Positions 50,177-58,137 of a DNA stretch of 64,000 nt are shown here, piece by piece. Position numbers and translations under genes: made by a program. The notes below the pieces were generated by a model. It was not told the DNA's origin, did no database searches, and saw only the letters and a list, made by a program, of their open reading frames with translations. Where the stretch lies: NCBI RefSeq assembly GCF_013409305.1, contig NZ_JACBZJ010000001.1:3038001-3102000 (forward strand), in the 5' to 3' direction. Every line of letters starts with the position of its first letter. Positions within the stretch are counted from its first letter, which is position 1. The DNA is from Cellulomonas soli (GTDB lineage Bacteria; Actinomycetota; Actinomycetes; Actinomycetales; Cellulomonadaceae).

Positions 50177-51628
50177 TCAGCGGGTCGCCGTGCTGAACCC
50201 CGTCCGGGTCATCTCGCCCCAGCCCGAGCTCGTGCCGTTCAGCGCCCGCCACAGGCCGACCGTGCGCCACCACGAGTGCAGCGGGCGGTACCAGAACGGC
50301 TCCAGGACGGCCGCCGCGACCAGCGCGAGCGTGTCCCGCCCGCGCGGGTACCGGGCGAACGTGGCCTCCTCGACGAGCAGGGCCGCGAGCGAGACCGCCA
50401 CCGACAGCAGGACCGAGACCATCAGGTAGACCGCGAAGACCGCGGGGGTCAGCACGCCCGTCAGCACACCGGAGACGACCACCACCAGACCGAGGAGCTC
50501 GAACGCGGGGCCGAGCAGCTCGAACGTCAGGAAGTACGGCATCGTCACCGCGCCGAGCGCGCCGTAGCGGGGCCGCAGCAGCATGTGGCGGTACTTGCCG
50601 AGCAGCTCGCCCAGGCCCTGCGACCAGCGGTTGCGCTGACGGCCCAGCACCGCGACCCGCGAGGGGACCTCGGTCCAGCACACGGGTTCGGGCACGAACA
50701 CCACCCGGTACGGCTCGCCGCGGTCGCGCATGAGGCGGTGCACCGCCACCACCAGGTCGGCGTCCTCCGCGAGCGACCCCGGGTCCAGACCCCCGACCTC
50801 GAGGACCGCGTCGCGACGGAACAGGCCGAACGCGCCCGAGATGATCATCAGGCCGTTCACCGCCGACCAGCCGGAGCGCCCGACCAGGAAGGCGCGCAGG
50901 TACTCGAGCACCTGGGTGCGCTCGAGCCAGCCCTTCGGCACCTGCACCGACGTGATGCGGCCGTGGTCGACGAGCGCACCGTTCGACGGCAGCACCACGC
51001 CGCCTGCGGCGACCACCCGCGGGTCGTCGACGAACGGCTGCACCACGTGCAGCAGCGCCTCCGGCTCGAGCACCGAGTCCGCGTCGATCATGCAGACCAA
51101 CGGGTGGGTGCTGCGGCGCAGCGCGGCGTTCACGGCGTCGGAACGGCGGCCCACCGACTCCTTGCGGATCAGGACGAGCTCGGGGTGCCGCCGCGAGCGG
51201 TAGGTGCCCAGCGTGCGGCCCTCCTGCGGCACGTCGGCGGTCTCCGGCACCGGCTGCTCGACCAGGTCGAACGTGCGGATGAGGAGGTCGGCGGTCCCGT
51301 CGGTCGAGCCGTCGTCGACGACGACCACCTCGAGCGTCGGGTAGCGCAGCCCGAGCAGGGCCGTGACTGCCGGGACGATGCCGGCCTCCTCGTCGTGCGC
51401 GGGCACGAGCACCGAGACGCCGGGGGTCAGCGGGTTCGCGAACGTCAGGTCGTGCGCCAACGTGTCGGGCCACGCCGTCTCCGCGACCACGGCCACCGCG
51501 GCGCGCGCGACCAGCAGACCCAGGAGCAGGTTGTAGGCCACGTAGTAGACGATCAGCACGAGTGCGACGACCTCGGCGATCCCGGCGAGCACGTCGGTCA
51601 CGGTGAGCACGTCGGTCACGGTGGTCAT
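50177..51628 (-). CDS. Membrane glycosyltransferase family 2 (polysaccharide synthase-like)
   Basis: The 483-residue protein starts with a membrane helix (VVALVLIVYYVAYNLLLGLLVA), then a GT2 domain: VSVLVPAHDEEAGI, VVVVDDGSTDGT, MIDADSVLEPEAL (DxD), then LAEDADLVV (TED-like) and QRNRWSQGLGELL (QxxRW), the motif set of processive synthases such as PgaC, NodC or BcsA. About four more helices follow. The N-terminus encodes a repeat TVTDVLTVTDVLA. It overlaps the HEAT-repeat gene by 4 nt and is last in an operon with a response regulator. It likely polymerises and exports a surface polysaccharide; the sugar is unknown. Confidence 0.88.
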   Translation of the reverse strand: MTTVTDVLTVTDVLAGIAEVVALVLIVYYVAYNLLLGLLVARAAVAVVAETAWPDTLAHDLTFANPLTPGVSVLVPAHDEEAGIVPAVTALLGLRYPTLEVVVVDDGSTDGTADLLIRTFDLVEQPVPETADVPQEGRTLGTYRSRRHPELVLIRKESVGRRSDAVNAALRRSTHPLVCMIDADSVLEPEALLHVVQPFVDDPRVVAAGGVVLPSNGALVDHGRITSVQVPKGWLERTQVLEYLRAFLVGRSGWSAVNGLMIISGAFGLFRRDAVLEVGGLDPGSLAEDADLVVAVHRLMRDRGEPYRVVFVPEPVCWTEVPSRVAVLGRQRNRWSQGLGELLGKYRHMLLRPRYGALGAVTMPYFLTFELLGPAFELLGLVVVVSGVLTGVLTPAVFAVYLMVSVLLSVAVSLAALLVEEATFARYPRGRDTLALVAAAVLEPFWYRPLHSWWRTVGLWRALNGTSSGWGEMTRTGFSTATR

Positions 51629-52506
51629 GCCCGAGCCCCCGGCGGCTCGGCCCCCACCGACACGAGAGCCCGCGCCAGCGACGCCTGCTCGGCGGACCCC
51701 GCCGGGACCGTGCCGCGTGCACGCAGCAGGACACCCGCGCTGCGCGGGTCCCCGATGCGGCCCAGCGCCTCGATCGCCTGGGCGCGCAGGCGGGCGTCGG
51801 GCGAGGTGACGAGCTGCTCGATCTCCGGTCGGGCGTCGACCAGCCCGAGCCGACCGCAGATCGTGATCGCCATGCCGACCAGGGCGGCGTCGGTCGAGGT
51901 CCACACCGTGCGCAGCGCGGACGCGTCCGGCGGTGCCGCGCGCACGATCGCCATGGCTGCGGCGCTCGCCGGCACGGGACGCCGTCGTGATCCCGCCGCC
52001 GCGACGAGCGCGGGCACGGCAGCGCGGGAACCGGAGTCGCCGAGCGCACGCACCGCGCACAGGCGCACGCGCGGGTGCCGGTCGCGCAGCATCGCCACCA
52101 CGGGCTCGGGTTCCTGGCCCGACGTCGAGGCCAGGTACAGCTCGACGGCGCGCGCACGCCGCGGGGCCCACCGGGCCCGCATCGCCCGCAGGGCCCCGTC
52201 CCGGAAGCCGTGCTCCGTCAGCCACGCCGCGAGCCTGTCGCGGTCGGCACCCCGCACCTTGTGCACGAGCTCCGAGGCGGTCAACGCGACGGACCGGGCG
52301 GTGCGCCGGCTCGGCGGCAAGGGCACGTGCCGGCCGTCCAGCACGTCGATCAGCAGCGGCATCGCCTGGGCACGCCGGCCCGCCTCGGCCCGCCGATGCG
52401 CACCCGTCACCCAGCGCACCAGGACCAGGGCGACGAGCAGCAGGGCGACCGCCGCCGCGCACACCAGGAGCAGCCAGGTCGCGAGCGTGCCGACGGCTGC
52501 GGTCAT
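51625..52506 (-). CDS. Membrane-anchored HEAT-repeat protein
   Basis: The 293-residue protein has one N-terminal membrane helix (LATWLLLVCAAAVALLLVALVLVRWV), a basic juxtamembrane segment, then helical HEAT-type repeats (HPRVRLCAVRALGDSGSRAAVPALVAAAG; DARLRAQAIEALGRIGDPRSAGVLLRA). HEAT arrays bind proteins. It overlaps the response regulator upstream and the glycosyltransferase downstream by 4 nt each, so the three products are probably made in fixed ratio. It may scaffold the synthase to the signalling protein. No enzymatic motif is visible. Confidence 0.85.
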   Translation of the reverse strand: MTAAVGTLATWLLLVCAAAVALLLVALVLVRWVTGAHRRAEAGRRAQAMPLLIDVLDGRHVPLPPSRRTARSVALTASELVHKVRGADRDRLAAWLTEHGFRDGALRAMRARWAPRRARAVELYLASTSGQEPEPVVAMLRDRHPRVRLCAVRALGDSGSRAAVPALVAAAGSRRRPVPASAAAMAIVRAAPPDASALRTVWTSTDAALVGMAITICGRLGLVDARPEIEQLVTSPDARLRAQAIEALGRIGDPRSAGVLLRARGTVPAGSAEQASLARALVSVGAEPPGARA

Positions 52507-52889
52507 GCGGTGCCCGGACCGCCGACGCGGGCGAGCAGGGCGTTCGCACGCAGGACCAGCTCGCGCGGCGAGAACGGCTTGAGCAGGAACTCGTCCGCCC
52601 CGACCGCGAAGGCCCGCTCGAGATCGGCCTCCTGAGCCTTGGCCGTGAGCATCAGCACGCGGGTACCGGCGAGCTCGGGGTCGTCGCGGATCGCCTGGCA
52701 CACCTCCAGGCCGCTCATCCGGGGCATCATCCAGTCGAGCACGACGAGCGAGGGCCTCAGCTGCCGCACGGCCGCCAGCCCCGCCTGGCCGTCGTGCTCG
52801 ACGACGACGTCGTGCCCGTCGGACCGGAGCTTGTGCGCCACCAGGGTGGCGATGTCACCGTCGTCCTCGACGACTACCACCTGGGCCAC
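52503..52889 (-). CDS. Single-domain response regulator
   Basis: The 128-residue protein is a lone receiver domain: VVVVEDDGD (acidic pocket), phospho-acceptor in VVLDWMMPRMSG, MLTAKA and the conserved Lys in FLLKPFSPREL. There is no DNA-binding or output domain. The GTG at 52889 follows GAGGAGG by 5 nt; upstream in-frame starts lack family sequence. As first gene of the operon and divergent from a hybrid-sensing kinase, it probably carries the signal by protein contact, perhaps to the HEAT protein or synthase. Confidence 0.92.
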   Translation of the reverse strand: MAQVVVVEDDGDIATLVAHKLRSDGHDVVVEHDGQAGLAAVRQLRPSLVVLDWMMPRMSGLEVCQAIRDDPELAGTRVLMLTAKAQEADLERAFAVGADEFLLKPFSPRELVLRANALLARVGGPGTA

Positions 52890-53050
52890 CGGCTCCTCCT
52901 CGCTCGACCTGCCGGTCGTCCGTGCGTATGCAGCCCGACCTGCCGATCGCCCATGCAGGTGCGGTGCGGGCCGGGGCCGGGAAGACTCCAGCCGGAACCG
53001 CTCGACGGTCCTGCACGTCTTCGTCCTTGGTCTACCAGTCGGGGGGATGG

Positions 53051-55201
53051 GTGTCGCGGTCAGCCCGGGTGTCGGCGCTGCTTCGGGTGGCGTCCGTCCG
53101 GTATGCGGCATATCTGGCACTGGTGTTCGTCCTGGGTGTGGTCGCGGTCGACATGGGCACCGGTGGGCTGCACGTGGCGCCGTGGTGGCCCGCCGCCGGA
53201 GTGGGTGTCCTGGCGATGCTCGCCGTGCCCCGACGGTGGGCGGCCCCGGCCGCGGCCGGGGTGTGGGCGGTCACGGCTGCGGCCAACCTCGTCGGTGGTC
53301 GTCCTCTCGGCCTGGCGCTCGCCTTCGGTGCGGCCAACACGGCCGAGGTTCTCGTCGTGGCGGGTCTGCTGACCCGTGGTGGACGGCGACCGCGGCTGCA
53401 GGGGGTGCGTGACGCGACCGCCCTGCTGCTGGCCGCCGCGGCGGGATCCGCCGTGGCGGGTGTGCTCGCCGGGGGTGCGGTCGCCGTGCTCGCCGGCGGC
53501 GCGTTCGTGGCGACGGCGGTGACTGTCGCGGCCAGCCACGGCTCGGCGCTGCTGACGGTCGTCCCGATCGCGCTCGGTGACGACCGCCGGGTGCCGGGCG
53601 GTACGCGGCTGCTGCGGGTGGCCCAGCCGGTGGCGTTGCTGCTCGTGGTGCTCGCGGTGTTCTGGCCCCAGCACCACCTGCCGCTGACGTTCCTGCCGAT
53701 GCCGTTCCTGGTGTGGGGTGTCTTCCAGCTCTCGCCGCGGCGGGCCGCCGTGCAGGTGCTCGTGCTGGCCGTCCTGGTCACGACGTTGACGGCGGCCGGC
53801 GGTGGCCCGTTCGCGGCGGAGGGCCTGTGGACGGACCTGCAACGGGTCGCGGTCGTCCAGGTGTTCCTGGTGACCTCCGCGGCGTCGGTGGTGCTGCTCG
53901 CGGCGGCACGCTGCGAGCAGCTGCTGCTCGGTGAGCAGCTGGCCGAGCGCGAGCAGCTGCTACGCGGCGGGATCCTCGACGCCCAGGTCGGGCTGGTCGT
54001 CCTCCACGAGGACGCGCAGGGGCGGACGTGGATCGTGCAGAGCAACGCCAAGGCGGCCGAGCTGTTGGCACCCGCGGTGCCGCTGGTCGACCTCGGGCGG
54101 CGGGTCGACGGGGTCGGCGGGGCTGACGGGGCCGACGGGGCCAGCGGGTCGACCGACGACCGGGCGGGGCCCGACCGCGGCGCGCGACGGCCACGGACCC
54201 GGGTCCCTCTGCAGGCAGAGCCAGGCTCGCCGGCGGCGGCATTCGTGCGGCTCGTGGAGGGCAGTGCCGGTGCGCCGGGCGGCGAGGTGCGGGCCGAGCT
54301 CGCGTTGGGCGTCGACGGTGCGCGCGACGTCGAGCTGATCGTGACCCGCAGCGGGCGACCTGCCGGCGGGTCGCTCCTGACCGTGCAGGCGGTCGACGTG
54401 ACCGCGCGGCGCAGGGCCGAGCGGGCCGCGCGGCACGCGCTGCAGGACGAGCGTCGGGCGGCCGAGGAGCTGCGCGCGCTCGACCAGCAGCGCGCGGACT
54501 TCGTGTCGGCCGTCAGCCACGAGCTGCGGACCCCGATCACGAACATCGTCGGCTTCACGGAGGTGCTGCGTGACGACGGCGACCTCACCGACTCCCAGCG
54601 CGAGCAGCTGGACGTCGTGGGGCGCAACGCGCGCAGGCTCGGCGTGCTCGTGGAGAACCTGCTCGCGCTCGGCTCGTCGCGGGTGCGCCCGTCGGGATCG
54701 GTCGGCACCGTGCAGGCCCGACCGGTGTGCGCTGCGGTGGTCGAGGAGCTGGCCCCGCTGGCGCGGCGCAGCGGGGTGGACCTGCGGCTGCAGGACGGGT
54801 CGGACGTCGCGGTGGTCTTCGACCGCGGGGACCTGCGTCGGGTCCTGGCCAACCTGGTGCGCAACGCGGTGCAGTTCAGCCCGCCCGGCGGGCAGGTGAG
54901 CGTCGGGCTGACCGCCGACGAGGAGGACGGCGACCCCGTGTGCCGGCTGACGGTCGTCGACTCCGGTCCGGGCATCCCCGCCGACGAGCTCGAGCACGTG
55001 TTCGACCGGTTCTCCCGGGGCAGGCAGGCGGAACGTGACGCCGCGCCGGGGGTCGGCCTGGGGCTGGCGCTGGTCCGGGACCTGGTCCGTCGCAACCACG
55101 CCTCGGTGGTCCTGCGCTCCGGCGGAGAGACGGGGACGACGGCGGTCGTGACCGGGCTGCGACCGGTCGTCAGCGACGATCGAGGGGGCCCCGCCGCCTG
55201 A
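53051..55201 (+). CDS. MASE1-domain sensor histidine kinase
   Basis: The 716-residue kinase begins with about eight membrane helices of MASE1 type (YAAYLALVFVLGVVAVDMGTGGLHVAPWWPAAGVGVLAML onward). Then come a linker with a PAS-like region, a Gly-Ala-Asp-rich low-complexity stretch near 54111-54150, the HisKA motif DFVSAVSHELRTPITNIVGFTEVL with the phospho-accepting His, and HATPase motifs NLVRNAVQFSPPGGQV, DSGPGIPADELEHVFDRFSRG and GVGLGLALVRDL. The GTG at 53051 is preferred because the protein then begins directly before the first helix. It is divergent from the response regulator operon and is its probable partner. The 3' end overlaps the convergent methyltransferase by 32 nt. Confidence 0.9.
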   Translation: MSRSARVSALLRVASVRYAAYLALVFVLGVVAVDMGTGGLHVAPWWPAAGVGVLAMLAVPRRWAAPAAAGVWAVTAAANLVGGRPLGLALAFGAANTAEVLVVAGLLTRGGRRPRLQGVRDATALLLAAAAGSAVAGVLAGGAVAVLAGGAFVATAVTVAASHGSALLTVVPIALGDDRRVPGGTRLLRVAQPVALLLVVLAVFWPQHHLPLTFLPMPFLVWGVFQLSPRRAAVQVLVLAVLVTTLTAAGGGPFAAEGLWTDLQRVAVVQVFLVTSAASVVLLAAARCEQLLLGEQLAEREQLLRGGILDAQVGLVVLHEDAQGRTWIVQSNAKAAELLAPAVPLVDLGRRVDGVGGADGADGASGSTDDRAGPDRGARRPRTRVPLQAEPGSPAAAFVRLVEGSAGAPGGEVRAELALGVDGARDVELIVTRSGRPAGGSLLTVQAVDVTARRRAERAARHALQDERRAAEELRALDQQRADFVSAVSHELRTPITNIVGFTEVLRDDGDLTDSQREQLDVVGRNARRLGVLVENLLALGSSRVRPSGSVGTVQARPVCAAVVEELAPLARRSGVDLRLQDGSDVAVVFDRGDLRRVLANLVRNAVQFSPPGGQVSVGLTADEEDGDPVCRLTVVDSGPGIPADELEHVFDRFSRGRQAERDAAPGVGLGLALVRDLVRRNHASVVLRSGGETGTTAVVTGLRPVVSDDRGGPAA

Positions 55202-55901
55202 CCTGGACGACGACGTCCTCGAGCCGACCCGTGGCGCCGTCGGGTGTGGCTGCGTCGCGCTCGACGGTCGTGGCCGCGACGACCTCCCACTCCTCGGGGT
55301 CGAGTCGGAGCAGGTCGACGGTCTCCGACGCGGTGTGGAACACCACGTCGGGGCGTGGCTCGGGCGCCCAGTCCGGGAAAGCGCCATGGCTGACCAGGAG
55401 CAGCGTCCCCCCGGGGGCCACCGAGCCGGTGGCGCTTCGCAGCAGCGGGCTGCGGTCGCGGCGCAGCGAGGAGTGCAGGAACTGGGCCGAGACGAGGTCG
55501 AACTGGCCGGCGGGGAACGTGCGCGCCAGGTCGTGCCGCTCCCAGATGATCCGGTCGGCGACACCGGCGTCCGCCGCGTGCCGGCGCCCGCGCTCGAGGG
55601 CGGTGGCGGACACGTCGACCGCCGTGACCTGCCAGCCGTGGTCGGCGAGCCACACCGCGTCGGCTCCCTCGCCGCACCCGAGGTCGAGCGCCGAGCCGGG
55701 GTGCAGGTCGGCGACCCGGTCGGCGAGGGTGACGTTGACCCGCCCGCTCCAGTGCCGGTCGCTCGCGCGGTAGAAGGCCTCCCAGTGCTCGGCCTCGCTG
55801 ACGGCCCCGTCGCGCCCCTCGCCGTCGCTCGAGCCCGCGGCCGAGCCGGGGGTGTCGTTCGTTGTGAGGGCGGGGGACGCGGCCCCGTGCGTGTGGGTCA
55901 T
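55170..55901 (-). CDS. Class I SAM-dependent methyltransferase
   Basis: The 243-residue protein has a Rossmann methyltransferase fold: ALDLGCGEGADAVWLADHGWQVTAVDVSATALERG is motif I and the acidic loop, then IIWERHDLARTFPAGQFDLVSAQFLHSS. The sequence resembles the TehB-like/UbiE-like small-molecule group. It is divergent from an XRE-cupin regulator with a repeated GCAA/TTGC element between them. The pairing suggests the regulator controls it. Substrate unknown. Confidence 0.88.
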   Translation of the reverse strand: MTHTHGAASPALTTNDTPGSAAGSSDGEGRDGAVSEAEHWEAFYRASDRHWSGRVNVTLADRVADLHPGSALDLGCGEGADAVWLADHGWQVTAVDVSATALERGRRHAADAGVADRIIWERHDLARTFPAGQFDLVSAQFLHSSLRRDRSPLLRSATGSVAPGGTLLLVSHGAFPDWAPEPRPDVVFHTASETVDLLRLDPEEWEVVAATTVERDAATPDGATGRLEDVVVQVRRRGPLDRR

Positions 55902-55932
55902 GGCTCCACCCTGCGGCCATGTTCGCGGATCA

Positions 55933-55957
55933 GCAAGTAGTGTTGCGGGAACGGCAA
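55933..55957. promoter_or_regulatory. Alternating GCAA/TTGC half-sites between divergent genes
   Basis: GCAA (55933-55936), TTGC (55943-55946) and GCAA (55954-55957) alternate at 10-11 bp spacing, so adjacent pairs form inverted repeats. They lie in the 72-bp gap before the XRE-cupin gene and are candidate autoregulatory sites. Confidence 0.4.
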
Positions 55958-55973
55958 AGAACGGAGGCGAGCG

Positions 55974-56555
55974 ATGCCTGAGGACGATCTGGCGTCGGTG
56001 CTGGACGCCGTCGCCCCCCGGCTACGCGCGCTGCGCCGCCGCCGCGGGCTCACGCTCGCCGAGGTGGCGGAGGCCACGGGCATCTCGGTGAGCACGCTGT
56101 CGCGGTTGGAGTCCGGCGGTCGCAAGCCCGCGCTCGACCTGCTCCTGCCGCTCGCGCGGCACTACCGCGTCCCGCTCGACGACCTTGTCGGTGCACCGGC
56201 CACGGGAGACCCACGGATCCATCCGCGTCCGGTCCGGCGGCACGGGCACGTCATCATCCCGCTGAGCCGCGAGGGCGCCGATCCGCAGGCGTTCAAACAG
56301 GTCCTGCCGGGCCGCGACCCGCGCGACCCGACGGACCGCCCCCGGCAGCGCACGCACGAGGGCAGCGACTGGATGTACGTGCTGCACGGCAGGGTGCTGC
56401 TGCTCCTCGGCGACGAGGAGGTGGTGCTCGAGGCCGGTGAGGCGGCCGAGTTCGACACCCGCACGCCGCACGCGTTCCTGAGTGCGGGACCCGAGGTGGC
56501 CGAGGTCCTCGGGCTGTTCAGCAAGGACGGGCAGCAGGTGCACGTCCGCGGCTGA
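55974..56555 (+). CDS. XRE regulator with cupin domain
   Basis: The 193-residue protein joins an N-terminal XRE helix-turn-helix (RLRALRRRRGLTLAEVAEATGISVSTLSRLESGGRKPALDLLLPLARHYRV) to a C-terminal cupin (THEGSDWMYVLHGRVLLLLGDEEVVLEAGEAAEFDTRTPHAFLSAG). Regulators of this design sense small metabolites through the cupin. GGAGG precedes the ATG. The divergent methyltransferase is the likely target; the pirin gene follows in the same direction but has its own promoter. Confidence 0.92.
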   Translation: MPEDDLASVLDAVAPRLRALRRRRGLTLAEVAEATGISVSTLSRLESGGRKPALDLLLPLARHYRVPLDDLVGAPATGDPRIHPRPVRRHGHVIIPLSREGADPQAFKQVLPGRDPRDPTDRPRQRTHEGSDWMYVLHGRVLLLLGDEEVVLEAGEAAEFDTRTPHAFLSAGPEVAEVLGLFSKDGQQVHVRG

Positions 56556-56590
56556 GGTGCCGGAGGGTGGGCACGGAGATGCCTGCTGGT

Positions 56591-56596
56591 TACGGT
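56591..56596 (+). promoter_or_regulatory. -10 box of leaderless pirin gene
   Basis: TACGGT ends 7 nt before the pirin ATG at 56604, the spacing of a leaderless actinobacterial transcript. No clear -35 was found. Confidence 0.4.
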
Positions 56597-56603
56597 GGCC
56601 CGC

Positions 56604-57593
56604 ATGAGCACGATGGAGCAGGACCCGGGCGAGCTGGTGTGCCGCACGGGTGAGCCGTGCGTGGGCATCGAGCTGCTCGAGCCGCGTGACGTGCCGCTCG
56701 GCGGCCCGCGTGCGATGGCGGTGCGGCGCACGCTCCCGCAGCGCGGGCGCAGCCTCATCGGCGCCTGGTGCTTCCTCGACCACTACGGACCCGACGACGT
56801 CACCGGCCGCGGCATGCAGGTGCCCCGGCACCCGCACACCGGGCTGGCGACCGTCAGCTGGCTGTTCAGCGGCGAGATCGAGCACCGGGACTCCACCGGT
56901 GCGCACGCGTGGGTGCGGCCGGGCGAGGTGAACCTCATGACGGCCGGACGCGGCATCTCGCACCAGGAGTTCTCCACGCCCGGCACGCGGCTGCTGCACG
57001 GCGTCCAGCTGTGGCTCGCGCTGCCCGATGCGACGCGGCACGTCGCACCCTCGTTCGAGCACCACCGCCCGGAGCCGGTCGTCGGTGACGGGTACCGGCT
57101 GCAGGTGTTCCTCGGCTCGGCGGCGGGGTCGACCTCGCCCGTCCGGACGCACTCGCCGGTCGTCGCCGCACAGGTCGACCTGACCGCCGGGGCGCAGCTC
57201 GAGCTGGCGGTCGACCCGCGGTTCGAGCACGGCCTGCTGCTCGATGCGGGGGGGCTGACGGTCGACGGTCACGCGGTGCCCGTCGACCATCTCGCGTACG
57301 TGCCCACCGGCCACGATCGCATCCGGCTGCAGGCGGGAGACGGGCCGGTGCGCGCCCTGCTGATCGGCGGCGAGCCGCTCGGTGAGCAGATCGTCATGTG
57401 GTGGAACTTCGTCGGGCGAAGCCACGAGGAGGTCGTCGCGTACCGCGCGGCCTGGCAGGCGGAGATCGGCGCCGAGCCCGCGCCGATCGGGTCGCAGGAG
57501 CAGGCGCCCCGGTTCGGGCCCTTCGCCGAGGGCACGCCGCCGCCGCTGCCGGCGCCCGTGCTGCCCGCGCTGCGGATGCGTCCGCGAGGGTGA
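56604..57593 (+). CDS. Pirin family protein
   Basis: The 329-residue bicupin protein has the pirin N-terminal metal site: LIGAWCFLDHYGPDD, then HPHTGLATVSWLFSGEIEHRDSTG, LMTAGRGISHQEFS and GVQLWLALP, with the His-x-His and Glu ligands of the family present. Pirins act as quercetinases or redox-linked regulators. The C-terminal part contains GEPLGEQIVMWWNFVGRSHEEVVAYRAAWQ, the family's usual end. An upstream in-frame GTG is possible but the ATG fits a leaderless start. The GNAT gene follows closely. Confidence 0.92.
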   Translation: MSTMEQDPGELVCRTGEPCVGIELLEPRDVPLGGPRAMAVRRTLPQRGRSLIGAWCFLDHYGPDDVTGRGMQVPRHPHTGLATVSWLFSGEIEHRDSTGAHAWVRPGEVNLMTAGRGISHQEFSTPGTRLLHGVQLWLALPDATRHVAPSFEHHRPEPVVGDGYRLQVFLGSAAGSTSPVRTHSPVVAAQVDLTAGAQLELAVDPRFEHGLLLDAGGLTVDGHAVPVDHLAYVPTGHDRIRLQAGDGPVRALLIGGEPLGEQIVMWWNFVGRSHEEVVAYRAAWQAEIGAEPAPIGSQEQAPRFGPFAEGTPPPLPAPVLPALRMRPRG

Positions 57594-57643
57594 ACGGCGT
57601 GGACGACCTGTCATCCGACCCTGCTGCGCCGAGGAGATCACCC

Positions 57644-58009
57644 GTGGGACCCGTCCAGGACGTCGTCGTGCACCACGCGCCTGACCGTCGCCGCTACGAG
57701 CTCGTGGCACCGGCCGCCGACGCCGAGGTCGGTGCTGCGGCGAGGCAGGTCGTCGGCTTCACCGAGTACCGGGCGTACGAGGGCGGTGCGGGCCCGGCCC
57801 GGGTGTTCTTCCACACCGAGGTCGATGTCGCGTTCGACGGGCGCGGGCTCGCATCGCTGCTCGTGACGGCCGCGCTGGAGGACACCGTGGCCTCGGGCCT
57901 GCGGATCGTGCCGGTGTGCCCGTACGTCACGGCCTTCCTGCGTCGGCACCACGAGTACGACGCGCACCTCGACCCCGTGACACCGGAGCACCTCGCCGTG
58001 CTGCCCTGA
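57644..58009 (+). CDS. GNAT family N-acetyltransferase (YjdJ type)
   Basis: The 121-residue protein has the short single-domain GNAT form: RYELVAPA, VVGFTEYRAYEGGAGPARVFFHTEVDVAFDGRGLASLLVTAALEDTVASGLRIVPVCPYVTAFLRRHHEY. FDGRGLASLLV is the acetyl-CoA loop. The GTG at 57644 has GAGGAG 7 nt upstream and gives the family's normal length; earlier GTG codons at 57590 and 57599 would add an extension. Substrate unknown. Confidence 0.85.
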   Translation: MGPVQDVVVHHAPDRRRYELVAPAADAEVGAAARQVVGFTEYRAYEGGAGPARVFFHTEVDVAFDGRGLASLLVTAALEDTVASGLRIVPVCPYVTAFLRRHHEYDAHLDPVTPEHLAVLP

Positions 58010-58026
58010 CGCCCTTCTGGTCCGGT

Positions 58027-58067
58027 CGGTCCACAAAACCGCGAGTTGTAGACCGTTCGGTCCACAA
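58027..58067 (+). repeat. CGGTCCACAA direct repeat and inverted repeat
   Basis: CGGTCCACAA occurs at 58027-58036 and 58058-58067, 31 bp apart, about three DNA turns. The second copy is part of GACCG-TT-CGGTC (58051-58062). Lying before a two-component operon, it is a candidate regulator site. Confidence 0.45.
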
Positions 58068-58124
58068 CCGGGCGGCGCTCGTCCGAGCGATCGATGATCG
58101 CCCGAGGTCCCAGAGGCGTGCCGC

Positions 58125-58130
58125 TAGCGT
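58125..58130 (+). promoter_or_regulatory. -10 box of leaderless histidine kinase gene
   Basis: TAGCGT (TAnnnT) ends 7 nt before the GTG start at 58138, matching the leaderless spacing seen elsewhere in the window. No strong -35 is evident. Confidence 0.4.
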
Positions 58131-58137
58131 GGTCGCC

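Noticed and set aside
48494-52582. A 1362-codon open frame on the plus strand
   Set aside because: It runs antisense to the GH16, GT2 and HEAT-repeat genes, all of which have clear motifs; composition is Arg/Val/Asp-rich low complexity.
53032-55920. A 962-codon minus-strand frame opposite the MASE1 kinase
   Set aside because: Shadow of the kinase and methyltransferase genes, with Ser/Thr/Pro-rich composition and no motif.
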